In this document: positions 1-7,772 of the stretch, piece by piece
How the letters are laid out: each line of letters starts with the position of its first letter
Position numbering within the stretch: the stretch's first letter is position 1
Assembly (NCBI GenBank): GCA_937879875.1
Contig: CALFMN010000215.1
Coordinates: 1 to 26,049 of the forward strand
Direction: 5' to 3'
DNA: 26,049 nt
Source: an uncultured Chloroflexota bacterium
Lineage (GTDB): Bacteria > Chloroflexota > Dehalococcoidia > CAUJGQ01
Translations under genes and position numbers: made by a program
The notes under the pieces: generated by a model
The model's database searches: none
What the model was told of the DNA's origin: nothing
Seen by the model: only the letters and a program-made list of their open reading frames with translations

Positions 1-149
1 GCGGCGGCAGGCGCCTCGCGCGCATCGGCGTAGGCGCGGCCCATGCCGCCTTCGATCACGGCCGCCACGCAGCCATGCAGGTAGGGATAGTCACGAAACA
101 GCGGCCGCAGCGCCGCGCGCTCGTCAGCGGACAGTTCGACGGGCATCAT
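1..149 (-). CDS. GNAT-family N-acetyltransferase, N-terminal fragment (partial at window edge)
   Basis: The minus strand reads 49 codons from an ATG-ATG pair at 149/146 and runs off the left edge without a stop. The visible protein begins MMPVELSADERAALRPLF and continues with DYPYLHGCV, AAVIEGGMGRAYAD and AREAPAA. The pattern of a short acidic lead, PLF, then a 'G.MGR.Y.D' strand is what I associate with the N-terminus of the GNAT_acetyltran (ZmaR-like) family. These proteins transfer an acetyl group from acetyl-CoA to small amines. A purine-rich AAAGAGCGAG precedes the first ATG. The acetyl-CoA-binding motif lies outside the window, so the family call rests on the N-terminus alone. The gene is divergent from the ABC transporter genes. 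Confidence 0.6.
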   Translation of the reverse strand, partial: MMPVELSADERAALRPLFRDYPYLHGCVAAVIEGGMGRAYADAREAPAA

Positions 150-487
150 CTCGCTCTTTCACGTGCTGAGCCCCGGTTCCAAATCGGTGGGCCACGCGTT
201 GCTGGACGCCCGCAGTCTGGCCGGCGAGCCAGTTCCGCAACCATCATGCAGGTCCAGCCTGGCAAGGCCAATCAGCCGCCGGATTTGCGCCCGATCCGCT
301 CGGCGTGACTCCTTGCCAGGATGAGTTCCAGGCGCGCGGAGCGTTTCCATTGCCCTGGGCCGCCGGCGCCGGCCTACCCGCAAACCTGCCGATCGCCGCG
401 CCGCGCCTTGACAGGACTCGTGCGTGGTGCATAGATAGCCGCAGTCCCGCAGGCGAGCCATTCCCGTAGCAACCGAGCGGGTGCAAC
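150..487. other. Intergenic region between divergent genes
   Basis: These 338 bases separate the acetyltransferase fragment (minus) from the ABC permease (plus). I see no convincing gene. Short frames here lack a ribosome-binding site and recognisable sequence. The right part holds a candidate sigma70-type promoter for the transporter cassette. Confidence 0.6.
408..436 (+). promoter_or_regulatory. Candidate sigma70-type promoter for the ABC transporter cassette
   Basis: A perfect -35 hexamer TTGACA lies at 408-413. The matching -10 zone around 430-437 reads CATAGATA and is a poor match to TATAAT (3 of 6 at best in any register with a 16-18 base spacer). The predicted start point would give a leader of roughly 45 bases before the GTG at 488. 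The -35 box is strong but the -10 box is weak, so this is a candidate only. Confidence 0.35.
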
Positions 488-1450
488 GTGCGCAATTATA
501 TCGTCCGCCGCCTGCTTTTGATGCTGCCGACGCTCGTCGCGGTGGCGTTTCTCTCCTTCATCCTGCTGCGGCTGGTGCCCGGCGATACGCTGACGGCGCA
601 GATCCAGTCGTCCGGCCTCTCCGGTGCGCAGTACAGCCCGGAACGGCTGCAGTCCCTCAAGAAGCAGCTCGGCATCGACGGGTCGATCCCCTCGCAGTTC
701 GGCCGCTGGGTGAACCACCTCGCCCACGGTGACTTCCAGCGCAGCTTCCTCACGAACAAGGACACACTTCAGCAGTTCCGCGAGCGCATGAACGTCACGA
801 TCGAGCTGGGGCTGCTCGCCGTCTGCTTCAGCGTACTGATCGGCATCCCCATCGGGGCCTTCTCCGGCGTGTTTCAGGATACGGCGCTCGACTATGTGGG
901 GCGCGTCCTTGCCATCCTTGCGCTGGCCGTGCCCAACTTCTGGCTGGCGCTGCTGATCATCGTCTTCGCCTCGCGCTGGTTCGGCTACGCCTTTCCGCGC
1001 GGCTCTCACCCGTTCTTCTCCGAACCGCTCACCAACCTGCAGCAGTTCGTGGCACCGGCGCTCGTAATCGCGGCCGCCAGCGCCGGCCTGCTGATGCGCC
1101 TGACCCGCACGGCGATTCTCGATGTGCTGCGGCAAGATTACATCCGCACGGCGCGGGCGAAGGGCCTGGCGCTGCGCCGCATCGTGCTGGTCCACTCGCT
1201 GAAAAACGCCTTGATCCCGGTGATCACGGTAATCGGCACCCAGCTCGCGGTGGTGATCACCGGCTCCGTGGTCGTCGAGCAGATCTTCAACCTGCGCGGC
1301 GCCGGCCAGCTCACACTCACCTCGATCTTGCAGCGCGACTACCCGCAGGTGCAGACCAACGTGCTCATCTTCGCGGTCGTGCTCGTGATCGGAAACCTGC
1401 TGACGGATCTGACGTACGGCGTGGTGGACCCGCGCATCCGCTTTGCGTAG
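488..1450 (+). CDS. ABC transporter permease, DppB/OppB type
   Basis: This is one of two transmembrane subunits of a peptide/nickel-type ABC importer in the cytoplasmic membrane (BPD_transp_1 family). The 320-residue length is normal. It starts MRNYIVRRLLLMLPTL, the standard DppB opening, with a first membrane helix at about 9-29 ending in LVPGD. Further helices lie near 104-125, 135-160 and 187-205. The EAA loop that docks on the ATPase is clear at about 217-240 (DYIRTARAKGL...HSLKN). The start is GTG at 488, with only a weak GAGCGG upstream. The second permease follows after a short gap, so the two are almost certainly cotranscribed. The substrate cannot be read from the permease; peptides are the family default. 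Confidence 0.93.
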   Translation: MRNYIVRRLLLMLPTLVAVAFLSFILLRLVPGDTLTAQIQSSGLSGAQYSPERLQSLKKQLGIDGSIPSQFGRWVNHLAHGDFQRSFLTNKDTLQQFRERMNVTIELGLLAVCFSVLIGIPIGAFSGVFQDTALDYVGRVLAILALAVPNFWLALLIIVFASRWFGYAFPRGSHPFFSEPLTNLQQFVAPALVIAAASAGLLMRLTRTAILDVLRQDYIRTARAKGLALRRIVLVHSLKNALIPVITVIGTQLAVVITGSVVVEQIFNLRGAGQLTLTSILQRDYPQVQTNVLIFAVVLVIGNLLTDLTYGVVDPRIRFA

Positions 1451-1489
1451 CAGAGCGCCGGCGTGGACGGCGGCCCGGACGGCATCACG

Positions 1490-2413
1490 ATGGTAGGCGA
1501 AGCAAAGTCGACGGCGGCTCAGGGTGAGACCCTACCCCTGGCCGCGCCCGAGCGCGGCGTACGGCCGGGCCTGCTCGCGCCGTCGCGCCTGCTCGCCCTG
1601 GCGCGGCGCAAGCCGCTCGGCGCCGCCGCGCTCGCGCTGCTGGTCGTGCTCTGGGCGCTCTGTCTGCTCGCACCGGTGCTTGCGCCGTACGGCTACGACC
1701 AGCTCTTCACGGCGCCGCGGCTGACAGCGCCGTCTTCCGCGCACATCTTCGGCACGGACGAATCCGGCCGCGACGTGTTCAGCCGCTTGCTGTTCGCCGG
1801 GCGGCTGAGTCTCACGCTCAGCCTCGCCACGACCGTGTTCGGCGTCGCCCTGGCCGTGCTGTTCGGCGTCGTCTCCGGCTACGCCGCCGGCTGGTTCGAC
1901 CTGGTGTTCCAGCGCATCACCGACGCCTTCCAGGCGTTGCCGATCCTGGTGATCCTGCTGGTGCTGGCCGCGCTCTACCAGGGCAATCGCATCGTGATCG
2001 TGACCGCGGTCGCGCTGCTCTTCGCCCCCGCGGCCGGGCGGCTGTTCCGCTCGGCCACGCTCGCGCTGCGCGATCAGCCCTTCGTGGAGGCCGCGCGCGT
2101 GACCGGCGCCTCTCCGCTGCGCATCGTGCTGACGCACGTGATGCCCAATCTTTATCCGTTGATCATCGTCTTCGCCACCGCCTACGTCGGCGCCAACATC
2201 CTGCTGCTCGCGGTGCTCAGCTTCCTCGGCTTCATTAACGGCGATTATCCCGACTGGGGTTCCATGCTTAACCTCTCAGCCGCCACCTACATGGTCTCGG
2301 CGCCGTGGCTCGTGCTCGCGCCGGGCATCGCGATCACCCTGGCCGTGCTCGCCTACAACCTGCTCGGGGATTCGCTGCGCGACATCCTTGACCCCCGTCT
2401 GCGCGGTTCGTAG
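1490..2413 (+). CDS. ABC transporter permease, DppC/OppC type
   Basis: This is the second membrane subunit of the importer, partner of the DppB-type protein just upstream. After a variable 40-residue N-terminus it has a first membrane helix (LGAAALALLVVLWALCLLAPVLAP, split here by function, residues about 45-68). Next comes the DppC hallmark HIFGTDESGRDVFSRLL, then four to five further helices. The EAA loop is present (PFVEAARVTGASPLRIVLTH). I chose the ATG at 1490, giving 307 residues. An in-frame GTG at 1463 would add nine residues, and neither site has a clear Shine-Dalgarno sequence. The stop at 2413 is followed after 33 bases by the binding-protein gene. Confidence 0.92.
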   Translation: MVGEAKSTAAQGETLPLAAPERGVRPGLLAPSRLLALARRKPLGAAALALLVVLWALCLLAPVLAPYGYDQLFTAPRLTAPSSAHIFGTDESGRDVFSRLLFAGRLSLTLSLATTVFGVALAVLFGVVSGYAAGWFDLVFQRITDAFQALPILVILLVLAALYQGNRIVIVTAVALLFAPAAGRLFRSATLALRDQPFVEAARVTGASPLRIVLTHVMPNLYPLIIVFATAYVGANILLLAVLSFLGFINGDYPDWGSMLNLSAATYMVSAPWLVLAPGIAITLAVLAYNLLGDSLRDILDPRLRGS

Positions 2414-2446
2414 TGCCCGCCGAGGCGCGGGCCGGAGGAGAGAGCG

Positions 2447-4423
2447 ATGGGCGACTCAGTACGTGATCTGGCACAGTACCGCGAGCAGCGGCTGGTGGAG
2501 GGGCGCGAACTGATGCGGCGGCGGCTCTCGCGCCGTGCCACGTTCAAGGGCGCCTCGCTGCTGGCGCTGGGCAGCAGCTCAGCGATGGCGGCCTTCATCG
2601 CGGCCTGCAGCGGCAGCAGCAACAACAAGAGCGCCGGCGCAAGCGGCGGAGGCAAGGGGCAGGCCTACACGCCGCAGACGCCGGCTCCCACCGGCGCTCC
2701 GCAATCGACCTTCAAGGACACGACCGGCACACCGCCCTACAAGCAGGGTGTGGCCAGCGCCCAGGTCGATCCGCTGTGGGAGCAGTTCCCGTACGTGTAC
2801 AAATACAACTGGCGGCGCGTGAACTGGGATGCGCCGCTGACCACCGGCGGCCGCGCGATCTCGGTCGCCAACATCCCCTCGAACTACGACCTGATGAAAA
2901 CGCAGAACGGCACGCCCGCCTCGCTCTACCTGCAGGGGCTCTGGCGGCTCGCCATCCACGCGGGCATCAACCTCGACGGCAGCTCGATCGAGCCGGACCT
3001 GGCCGCAAAGAGCGAGCACAACGCCGACTTCTCCACCTGGACCTTCACGCTCCAGCCGGGCGTCAAGTTCCACGATATTGCACCAGTCAACGGACGCGAG
3101 CTGACGGCCGACGACGTAGTCTACTCGTTCCAGCGCTATATCGACACCAGCATCTGGAACAAGGGCCTGCAGTACGTCGACAAGATCACGGCGCCGGATA
3201 AGAACACGGTGCGCTTCGACATGAAGCAGCCGCAGGTCACCTTCGATGCGATCACGGCCGGACCCTACTATCTGGTCTTCGCCAAAGAGCACTTCGACAA
3301 CCAGGACCTGTTTAAGAGCCAGCCGATCGGCACCGGCGCCTTCTTCAACAAGGAGAGCAAGTACCAGGACCACGCCATCGCGATGCGCAACCCGAACTTC
3401 ACGCAGCGCCCGACGTGGATGGCCGAGAAGTACAAGAACACGCCGATGCCGTTCATGGACTCGATGACGCTGCAGTACTTCTCCTCCGATGCGGCCTCGC
3501 GCGCGGCCTTCATCGCCGGTTCCACCGACGACTACCCGATCACCTACCTGGACCCCGCCATCCTCAAAGAGGTGCTCTCCGGGCGGCCGGACACGCTGGT
3601 GACGGTCAACGCGCTCTGGGCGACGTTCCCGGTGATGATGCTCTGGAACTACAAGAACCCGCTCTTCCAGGATATACGTATCCGCCGGGCGCTCTCGATG
3701 GGTCTCGACCGCGAGGCGGTGATGCAGAACGTCTTCAGCGGCGCCGGCGTGCCGGGCGGCGGTCCGTTCGCCTTCGACCTGATGGGCCTGCAGGTGCCGC
3801 CGGCACTCAAGGATTACGGACCGTACTACCAGTTCAACCCGCAGCAGGCGCAGGCGCTGCTGAAGGAGGCCGGCCACGAGAACGGCTTCTCGATTCAGCT
3901 GGAGGTCGCGAGCACACTGCAAGGCACGCCGCAGTTCCAGTCCTACAAGGCCGTCCAGGCGCAGTGGAAACAAAACCTCAAGGTCGACTTGCAGTTCAAC
4001 CTCGTGGACGCGCTGTCGCAGACGAACGACGGCCTCAACCACTCGTTCCAGGATCTGATCGCCCAGACGACGGCAACGGGCTACGACGCCTACAGCCTGG
4101 CCTACCCGATTCTGCACTCGAAAGGCGGCATCAACCTTGGCCAGGCGAACGACGCCACGCTGGACGGCCTGCTCGATAAGCTCGGCGCCGCGACCTCGCC
4201 GGCGAGCGTGCTGGACCTGACGAAGCAGGTCGATGCCCGCATCCGCGACCAGGTGACCTACCTGTACGTCGGCTGGCCGCAGGCCTGCACGGTGACGCAG
4301 CCCTGGCTCCACGGATCGACAAACAACCTGTACGCCTACCTCTTCTACTACGGCATCAACAACTTCCGTAGCGTCTGGATCGACCAGACTGCCCCCGGCG
4401 GCCGCGGCGGCAAGCCGGTGTGA
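2447..4423 (+). CDS. ABC transporter substrate-binding protein, SBP_bac_5 family, Tat-type lipoprotein
   Basis: This is the extracytoplasmic solute receptor for the importer encoded upstream. The N-terminus carries a twin-arginine-like motif SRRATFK (residues 28-34), a hydrophobic stretch, and a lipobox IAAC with the lipidated cysteine at residue 54. It should therefore be exported folded by Tat and anchored to the outer face of the membrane. A Ser/Gly/Asn-rich tether follows. The body shows family 5 features: 'WTFTLQPGVKFHD..PVNGRELTADDVVYSFQRY', then 'IRRALSMGLDREAVMQNVF', and the C-terminal lobe. At 658 residues it is longer than typical 500-550-residue members, partly from the long leader. 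A good GGAGGAGAG ribosome-binding site precedes ATG 2447. The ligand is not predictable; oligopeptides are the default. Confidence 0.93.
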   Translation: MGDSVRDLAQYREQRLVEGRELMRRRLSRRATFKGASLLALGSSSAMAAFIAACSGSSNNKSAGASGGGKGQAYTPQTPAPTGAPQSTFKDTTGTPPYKQGVASAQVDPLWEQFPYVYKYNWRRVNWDAPLTTGGRAISVANIPSNYDLMKTQNGTPASLYLQGLWRLAIHAGINLDGSSIEPDLAAKSEHNADFSTWTFTLQPGVKFHDIAPVNGRELTADDVVYSFQRYIDTSIWNKGLQYVDKITAPDKNTVRFDMKQPQVTFDAITAGPYYLVFAKEHFDNQDLFKSQPIGTGAFFNKESKYQDHAIAMRNPNFTQRPTWMAEKYKNTPMPFMDSMTLQYFSSDAASRAAFIAGSTDDYPITYLDPAILKEVLSGRPDTLVTVNALWATFPVMMLWNYKNPLFQDIRIRRALSMGLDREAVMQNVFSGAGVPGGGPFAFDLMGLQVPPALKDYGPYYQFNPQQAQALLKEAGHENGFSIQLEVASTLQGTPQFQSYKAVQAQWKQNLKVDLQFNLVDALSQTNDGLNHSFQDLIAQTTATGYDAYSLAYPILHSKGGINLGQANDATLDGLLDKLGAATSPASVLDLTKQVDARIRDQVTYLYVGWPQACTVTQPWLHGSTNNLYAYLFYYGINNFRSVWIDQTAPGGRGGKPV

Positions 4424-4452
4424 GCGCGGCGCGGAGCCGAGGAGGCGGGCCG

Positions 4453-4659
4453 ATGGCCGAGTTTCATGCCGGCGACCGGGTATTGGTCGACGTGAGCGCC
4501 GGCATCCTGCCCGGCGAGCGCGCGGCGCCGGACTGGCAGCCCGGCACCGTGGCCGAGCGCATGGAGAACGGCTACTACCGCGTGCGGTTGGATATCGAGA
4601 TCGGCGGCCGCCCCGCGGAGAAAGAGGCGGCGCCGGAGCACGTGCGGCCGTTGCGTTGA
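4453..4659 (+). CDS. Small conserved-looking hypothetical protein, SH3/Tudor-like strand pattern
   Basis: This 68-residue acidic protein follows the substrate-binding protein. I chose ATG 4453 because GAGGAGGCGG lies at correct spacing before it. A GTG at 4420 overlapping the previous stop would add 11 residues but lacks support. The sequence alternates short beta-strand-like segments: FHAGDRVLVDV, PGTVAERMENGYYRVRLDIEI, EHVRPLR. The 'GDRV.V ... G.V...NGYY.V.LD' pattern resembles small SH3-like or Tudor-like barrels that recognise ligands or nucleic acids, but I do not recognise a named family. The gap of 29 bases suggests it is the last gene of the transporter transcript. Confidence 0.7.
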   Translation: MAEFHAGDRVLVDVSAGILPGERAAPDWQPGTVAERMENGYYRVRLDIEIGGRPAEKEAAPEHVRPLR

Positions 4660-4692
4660 GATGGCGCGCGGTTGGGACGATTGCTGGCGGCT

Positions 4693-6090
4693 TCAGCGTA
4701 CCTGCCAGATCCGGTCCGGCTGCGTGCTCGTCTGCAGCCGGCCAAGCAGGCTGCCGCGCGCTGTATCGACCACCACGACCGCGCTGCCATCGGCCGGCAG
4801 GGCGTAGAGGCGGGCGCCGTCGGGACTGAGCCGCAGGCCGGCGATCGCCTGTCCGCCCAGCAGGTGAGCGCGCGGCTGCAACGTGACCGTATCGATCGCG
4901 AGCACGCCGTCGTTCGTTGCGGCGAACAGCGTTTGGCCGTCGGGCGACAGCGCGGCGCCGCCGTGCATGATCTGCTTGGCCGCAGCGGGCGCTGGCGCGA
5001 GCCACTGCCACAACGCTTGCAGCGGGCCGCCCGGGCGCTTCGGTCTCGCGCTCAGTGTGACGGCGCGGCGCACCGCGTTGTTGTTCAGATCGACGGCGAC
5101 GACCTGGCCGCTGGCGCTGTTCACCGCATACAACATGGTGCCGCCGGCGCTGAGTGCCAGCGACCACGCCAGCCGCCGATCTTCCTGCGCAAGCGAGCCC
5201 GCCGCGGGCGTGGGCGTCGACGGGTTCGGCAGATCGATGCAGATGGCGAAGCGGCCGGAGAGGGTCAGCGCGTGAACGAACGCGCCGTCCGGCCCGTTCG
5301 TGTAGAGGCTGTAAAGCCGGTCGCCATCCGGCGCCGCCACGGCCGTGATGCGCAGGCCGCGCATCTGCTCAGGACCGCCTTTCTCCGCCACGATCGTTGG
5401 ATCCAGCGCGCCGGCGGCCAGGTCAAAGCGGCGCACACGGTAGTCGAGCGAGCCGTCCGGGCCGGAGCGCTCGATCAGGTAGAGCGAGGCGCCGTCGTTG
5501 CTCAGCGCATCGAACCAGAAGATGCCGTCCAGCGACACGCGCTTCGGCGGCATGACGAAGGTCGAGTCGAGCACCACGAACTGGCTGCGGCCGGCCGCGT
5601 AGCCGTCTGCCGAGGCATCGACCAGTGCCAGCCAACGGCCGTTCGACGAGAGGCCGCCCGGCGTGCCATCCAGCTCCGCGGCTGGCAGCGCATACGCGCC
5701 GTCGATCGTCTGCTGGCGCAGGGGGGCGCCACCGGCCACGTCCACCGCACGTATCACGGTTTGGGCCGGCGTGCCGCCGCCCGGCTCAATGGTGTAGAGC
5801 GTGGACCAGTCGGGCGACGGCACACCATCCGGCAGCTCGCGCTCGACTGCGCCGCCGGCGGCGTTCAGCACGGCGATCCGCCCGGAAGGGTTGCCGGGCA
5901 TACGGAGGAAGAGCTTTTCTCCGACCGGCAACGGCGTTTGCGCAGCCTTGCCCGCGGGCGTCGCCGTCTGCGCCGGGGAAGACGATGCAACCGAGGATGC
6001 AGGATGGTGCGCTGTCGCAGCGGCGCCGCAGGCGAGGCAAGTGGTCGCGGCGGCAAGCAGCAAAACGTGCAGCAGGCGAGACGTACGCAT
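4693..6090 (-). CDS. Exported beta-propeller (YVTN/YncE-like) protein
   Basis: This 465-residue protein has an N-terminal signal peptide (MRTSRLLHVLLLAAATTCLAC). The Cys at 21 could be lipidated, but the preceding residues are not a canonical lipobox. A Ser/Ala/Pro linker follows, then repeated blade units of the form 'SPDG..LY....V..VD'. Visible blades include SSNGRWLALVD, SNDGASLYLIE, APDGDRLYSLY, SAGGTMLYAVNSASGQVVAVDL, SPDGQTLFAATNDGVLAIDT and SPDGARLYALPADGSAVVVVDT. This matches a six- or seven-bladed WD40/YVTN-like propeller located outside the membrane. It lies 57 bases behind the anti-sigma-like gene on the same strand, so it may be the sensor or an effector of that regulatory pair. 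No catalytic motif is evident. Confidence 0.85.
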   Translation of the reverse strand: MRTSRLLHVLLLAAATTCLACGAAATAHHPASSVASSSPAQTATPAGKAAQTPLPVGEKLFLRMPGNPSGRIAVLNAAGGAVERELPDGVPSPDWSTLYTIEPGGGTPAQTVIRAVDVAGGAPLRQQTIDGAYALPAAELDGTPGGLSSNGRWLALVDASADGYAAGRSQFVVLDSTFVMPPKRVSLDGIFWFDALSNDGASLYLIERSGPDGSLDYRVRRFDLAAGALDPTIVAEKGGPEQMRGLRITAVAAPDGDRLYSLYTNGPDGAFVHALTLSGRFAICIDLPNPSTPTPAAGSLAQEDRRLAWSLALSAGGTMLYAVNSASGQVVAVDLNNNAVRRAVTLSARPKRPGGPLQALWQWLAPAPAAAKQIMHGGAALSPDGQTLFAATNDGVLAIDTVTLQPRAHLLGGQAIAGLRLSPDGARLYALPADGSAVVVVDTARGSLLGRLQTSTQPDRIWQVR

Positions 6091-6147
6091 GGTCGCCCCC
6101 TTTGCTTGCTTTACAACGCGCGGCCCGGATCGGTTCCCGCCGCGGCC

Positions 6148-7029
6148 TCAGCGCGCCGATTCGGCGATGCGCAGCGCCTCGTCCTGCGCAAGCTGCGCTT
6201 CGAGCCGCAGCGTCAGCGCGCCGTGCTCCCAGAGCAGCGTATTGCCCGCCAGGCGGATGCGGTCCTGCCGCACCTGCCCATCCGGCGCGCGGTAGAAGAC
6301 GATGTGCGGCGCCCCTTCGAGCCACCAGCCCGCTGCGCCGCCAACGGTCACGGGAGTCAGCGTCGTACCTGGCCCGACGCCCTTGCCGAAGAACGCGGGC
6401 TCGATGTTGCCGCGAAACTCGGTCAGCAGCAGGCCGACACCGGGCGTCGCGCTCTGCGGCAGATCGGCACGCGGCCCGTAGAGCAGCGTGACCGCGCCGC
6501 CCGGCACACCGGAATCGAAGTAGACGGCGTCGGGAGCGCCGAGCGCGTCCGGTACGAGCACGTGGAACCCGGCCGCCGCCTGCGCCGCCGCCAGCGTGGC
6601 GGGCTCGCCAAGCTGCAGCGCCTCGGCGGTCGTGGTCGGCGTCGCCGTTGGCGCGGGTGAAGTCGATGGGGCCGGCGAGTTGGACGGCGTGGCCGTGTGC
6701 GCCGGCAGCGGCGGCAGCGTGGGCACGACGCTGATATGCACGCCGCGCAGGCCGAGCCGGCCGGCCACGGCGCTGCGCGTGGAGGGCGAGAGCAGCAGCA
6801 CGAGCCCGGCCAGCAGCGCGACGAACAGCACCGCAGCGCCGGCGAGCCAGCCAGCCGCCGGGCGCGGCCGCCAGTACGGCCGCACGCGGCGCTGCTGCGG
6901 CCGCTCGCGCAGCCGGCCGCGTACCCGCGCCGCGAGCGGCGGCGCCGGCGGAAAGTCGAGCGCACCGGCCAGATGGCGCAGGGCGCGCTCGAGCTCGGCG
7001 TCCGTCGGCTGCCGGCGGCGCTCAGTCAT
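6148..7029 (-). CDS. Putative anti-sigma factor, single-pass membrane protein
   Basis: The protein has 293 residues from ATG 7029. A basic, helical cytoplasmic part (about 1-58, containing ELERALRHLAGALDFPPAPPLAARVRGRL) precedes one membrane helix at about 60-80. Next come a Pro/Thr/Ser spacer at about 104-135 and an extracellular domain of some 150 residues. The topology, and the position directly after an ECF sigma gene, fit a membrane anti-sigma factor that holds the sigma factor at the membrane until an outside signal arrives. The start codon overlaps the sigma stop (ATGACTGA, 8 bases shared), which implies translational coupling. No zinc-type HxxxCxxC anti-sigma motif is present, so this would be a non-zinc type. 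An upstream in-frame start at 7059 is less likely. Confidence 0.7.
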   Translation of the reverse strand: MTERRRQPTDAELERALRHLAGALDFPPAPPLAARVRGRLRERPQQRRVRPYWRPRPAAGWLAGAAVLFVALLAGLVLLLSPSTRSAVAGRLGLRGVHISVVPTLPPLPAHTATPSNSPAPSTSPAPTATPTTTAEALQLGEPATLAAAQAAAGFHVLVPDALGAPDAVYFDSGVPGGAVTLLYGPRADLPQSATPGVGLLLTEFRGNIEPAFFGKGVGPGTTLTPVTVGGAAGWWLEGAPHIVFYRAPDGQVRQDRIRLAGNTLLWEHGALTLRLEAQLAQDEALRIAESAR

Positions 7030-7620
7030 CGGCCGCCTCCACGCCGTTTTCCGCGCCAAGCAGGGCGCGCAGCCGGCCCAGCGCCCGCGACAGCCGTGAC
7101 TTCACCGTGCCGCGCGGGCAGCCGAGCGCCTGCGCCGTCTCGGCTTCCGACAGCTCGAACAGATAGCGGTGGGCGATCACCAGCCGATCCTCCAGACGCA
7201 GGGCGTTGAGGGCGCGCACGAGGTCGGTACGCCGCTCCAGCGCCAGGGCGGCCGCCTCGGGAGCCGGCGACGTATCGTCGAGACTCGATCCGCCGTGGTG
7301 CGCAGCGCGAGGCGGCCACGCCGGCCCGCGGCGGTGCGGCGGTTGCGCGCCTCGTTGGCGACGATGCGCAGCAGCCAGGGCCGCACGGGCGCGCCGCCAC
7401 GGAAGCGCGGCAACGCCTGCCACGCCTTCAGGAACGCCTCCTGCGCGGCGTCCTCGGCCTCGCCGGCGTCGCTCAGAATGACGAACGCGACGCGGAACGC
7501 CAGCGCTTCGTAGCGCCGCACCAGCGTCTCGTAGGCCGCCGCATCGCCGCCGCGCGCCCGCTCGACGAGCTCGCTCTCCTCCAGTGGACCGGCCTCCGCC
7601 GGGGTGCATGCACTCTTCAT
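7022..7620 (-). pseudogene. ECF-type RNA polymerase sigma factor, reading frame broken by a frameshift
   Basis: Two minus-strand frames together encode one sigma-70 family ECF factor. The first, from ATG 7620, carries region 2: ELVERARGGDAAAYETLVRRYE, then DAGEAEDAAQEAFLKAWQAL (the -10-recognising core) and RPWLLRIVANEARNR. The second frame, ending at 7022, carries region 4: RTDLVRALNALRLEDRLVIA, then ELSEAETAQALGCPRGTVKSRLSRA, the -35-binding helix-turn-helix. The frame changes between about 7270 and 7290, near GAGTCTCGACGATAC on the minus strand. The assembled sequence is one base short (or two long) of an intact gene there. Both halves are well conserved, so this may be a sequence error, a recent mutation, or less likely a programmed -1 shift; I see no slippery heptamer. 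The gene is coupled to the anti-sigma gene. Confidence 0.85.
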
Positions 7621-7717
7621 ACAACGCCCGCGCCAGACCGGTTCCGGCGCAAGGGCGGTAAACAGTAGGCAGGGGCAGCGGGCAATGGTAGAAAGGCAGC
7701 AGAGACGCACGACCCGC

Positions 7718-7751
7718 CGATCGCCGCTACGTCGCGACATGGCGGCGATCG
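7718..7751. promoter_or_regulatory. Inverted repeat in the divergent sigma/decarboxylase spacer
   Basis: CGATCGCCGC at 7718-7727 is matched exactly by GCGGCGATCG at 7742-7751, with a 14-base loop. The loop itself contains the palindrome GTCGCGAC (7731-7738). The element ends seven bases before the GGAGGAG ribosome-binding site of the decarboxylase gene. It could be an operator or a leader hairpin that controls access to that site. Confidence 0.4.
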
Positions 7752-7772
7752 AACGCTGGAGGAGACAACGCG

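Noticed and set aside
2579..5167. A long minus-strand frame opposite the substrate-binding protein and part of the propeller gene
   Set aside because: It is antisense to a clear ABC binding protein, has low-complexity Arg-rich composition and has no start support.
4672..6660. A 660-codon plus-strand frame opposite the propeller and anti-sigma genes
   Set aside because: The minus-strand proteins have signal peptide, blade repeats and membrane helix; the plus-strand translation is Arg/Ala/Gln-rich noise.
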